From contig NW_025062479.1 of the NCBI RefSeq assembly GCF_000002995.4, positions 23,986,221-24,050,220 of the forward strand: DNA of 64,000 bases, read 5' to 3'. The notes beneath the pieces are model-generated. The model was not told the DNA's origin and made no database searches. It saw only the letters and a list, made by a program, of their open reading frames with translations. This document shows, piece by piece, positions 63,218 through 64,000 of this stretch (position 1 is its first letter; every line of letters begins with the position of its first letter). The translations under genes were made by a program, and so were the position numbers. This DNA is from Brugia malayi. Lineage: Eukaryota > Nematoda > Chromadorea > Rhabditida > Onchocercidae.

Positions 63218-64000
63218 TACTTCTTTTATTCAGTATAATTTTTAAATCAAAATTAGCATTCCTATCAAATTTATAAAACATTACAAAAGAATCTAGCAAT
63301 GATCATTAAAAACAATATGCATAAATTGTAAATAAAATGATATAAGCATACAACAATAACTGTATGGCAGTTTGGTATTTGTTTGGTTACTTGGAGAAAA
63401 GCTTTTTTTTTTTTTTTTTTTCAAAATTCCGCAAAAAAAAAAAAAGCTTTCAAAATTTGTACATTCATATAAAAATGCGCAAAAGAGACCAAAGATTATC
63501 CATTCGAAAATTTTAACGATTTCCTACTTTGCATATACAAAAGTAATCTGTTTCATCGTTCATTTTTTCACGTATAAGTAGCCATGACCAAGTGCTGATT
63601 CATATTTTGATACTTTTGAATCCAAATGAATTTAAAGGAAATCACTGATACCTTATATGAACTTGAAATATACAGAAAAAATGTACATAAACATATCATA
63701 TAAAAAAAAATTATGAATAATGATCAGTTGTTATTCGAGAAGCATAATAAAAACAGTGATCAAATCTGCATCTTCGATTAAACTGATGACATATTATTGT
63801 TCTTTGATATCAACAAATATATGAACATAATACTTCGGAATGAATAATTTTTGTGTGTACATAATCAATGTCATAGATTAAAATGAGCGAAATAACTTTT
63901 GAAACATAGTCAAATATAAATAAATTTAATACAAATTAAAGCTTAAAGATACACCAGTTTCCTACTCAACACAGAGAAAGGTAAAAAAGAAAATTATCAC
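63218..64000. other. Window end, less AT-rich, no supported gene
   Basis: Contains an AAAGCTTT...AAAGCTTT-type inverted element around poly-T and poly-A runs (63400-63452). A plus-strand frame from 63584 reads protein-like fragments (MNLKEITDTLYELEIYRKN, FEKHNKNSDQICIFD, TDDILLFFDINKYMN) between about ten stops. I cannot support a gene. Confidence 0.45.

Overview
The window looks like nuclear DNA of a nematode: very AT-rich, intron-rich, and dense in homopolymer runs, microsatellites and tandem arrays. The main evidence is a complete cuticle collagen gene with the nematode cuticle-collagen N-terminal domain and the C-X-X-C plus PPPRTAPGY type C-terminus. Support comes from U-rich 3' splice sites immediately upstream of start codons, as expected for spliced-leader trans-splicing, and from a two-domain secreted C-type lectin. 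The species cannot be named. Long introns and extreme AT content would fit a spirurid-like worm, but that is inference. No bacterial, organellar, rRNA, tRNA or CRISPR feature was seen.

Layout. 0-3.6 kb: simple repeats and minisatellites. 3.67-7.11 kb, minus: three-exon gene for a signal-peptide-bearing protein with long Gln/His, Asn and Thr tracts; the last exon carries four apparent one-base frame breaks. 7.34-8.29 kb: array of about fourteen 66-bp units full of GATA-factor motifs, upstream of that gene. 12.6-16.7 kb, plus: secreted protein with two C-type lectin domains, a TATA box and intronic tandem arrays that run into the exon starts. 17.4-19.6 kb, plus: small basic, coiled-coil-like protein with a 36-bp palindromic array in its second intron. 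19.6-44 kb: gene-poor, with many arrays, a possible bZIP-site cluster and several orphan exon-like fragments. 44.4-50.4 kb, plus: 329-residue cuticle collagen with a first intron near 5 kb. 54.5-55.7 kb: ten copies of a 121-bp unit. 56.4-59.7 kb, minus: four-exon gene for an unrecognised 201-residue secreted protein; all its splice phases agree. 60.4-61.4 kb, plus: one frame strangely poor in stops. 62.5-63.2 kb, minus: a possible very small three-exon gene.

The well-supported genes are not an operon: they lie far apart on both strands and have their own starts. Three of the four best encode secreted or matrix proteins. Several have TGATAA/TTATCA motifs nearby, the sites used by nematode gut and hypodermal GATA factors, so shared tissue expression is possible but not shown. 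Frame breaks and one-base differences between array copies at short homopolymers suggest that some breaks are assembly errors rather than gene decay.
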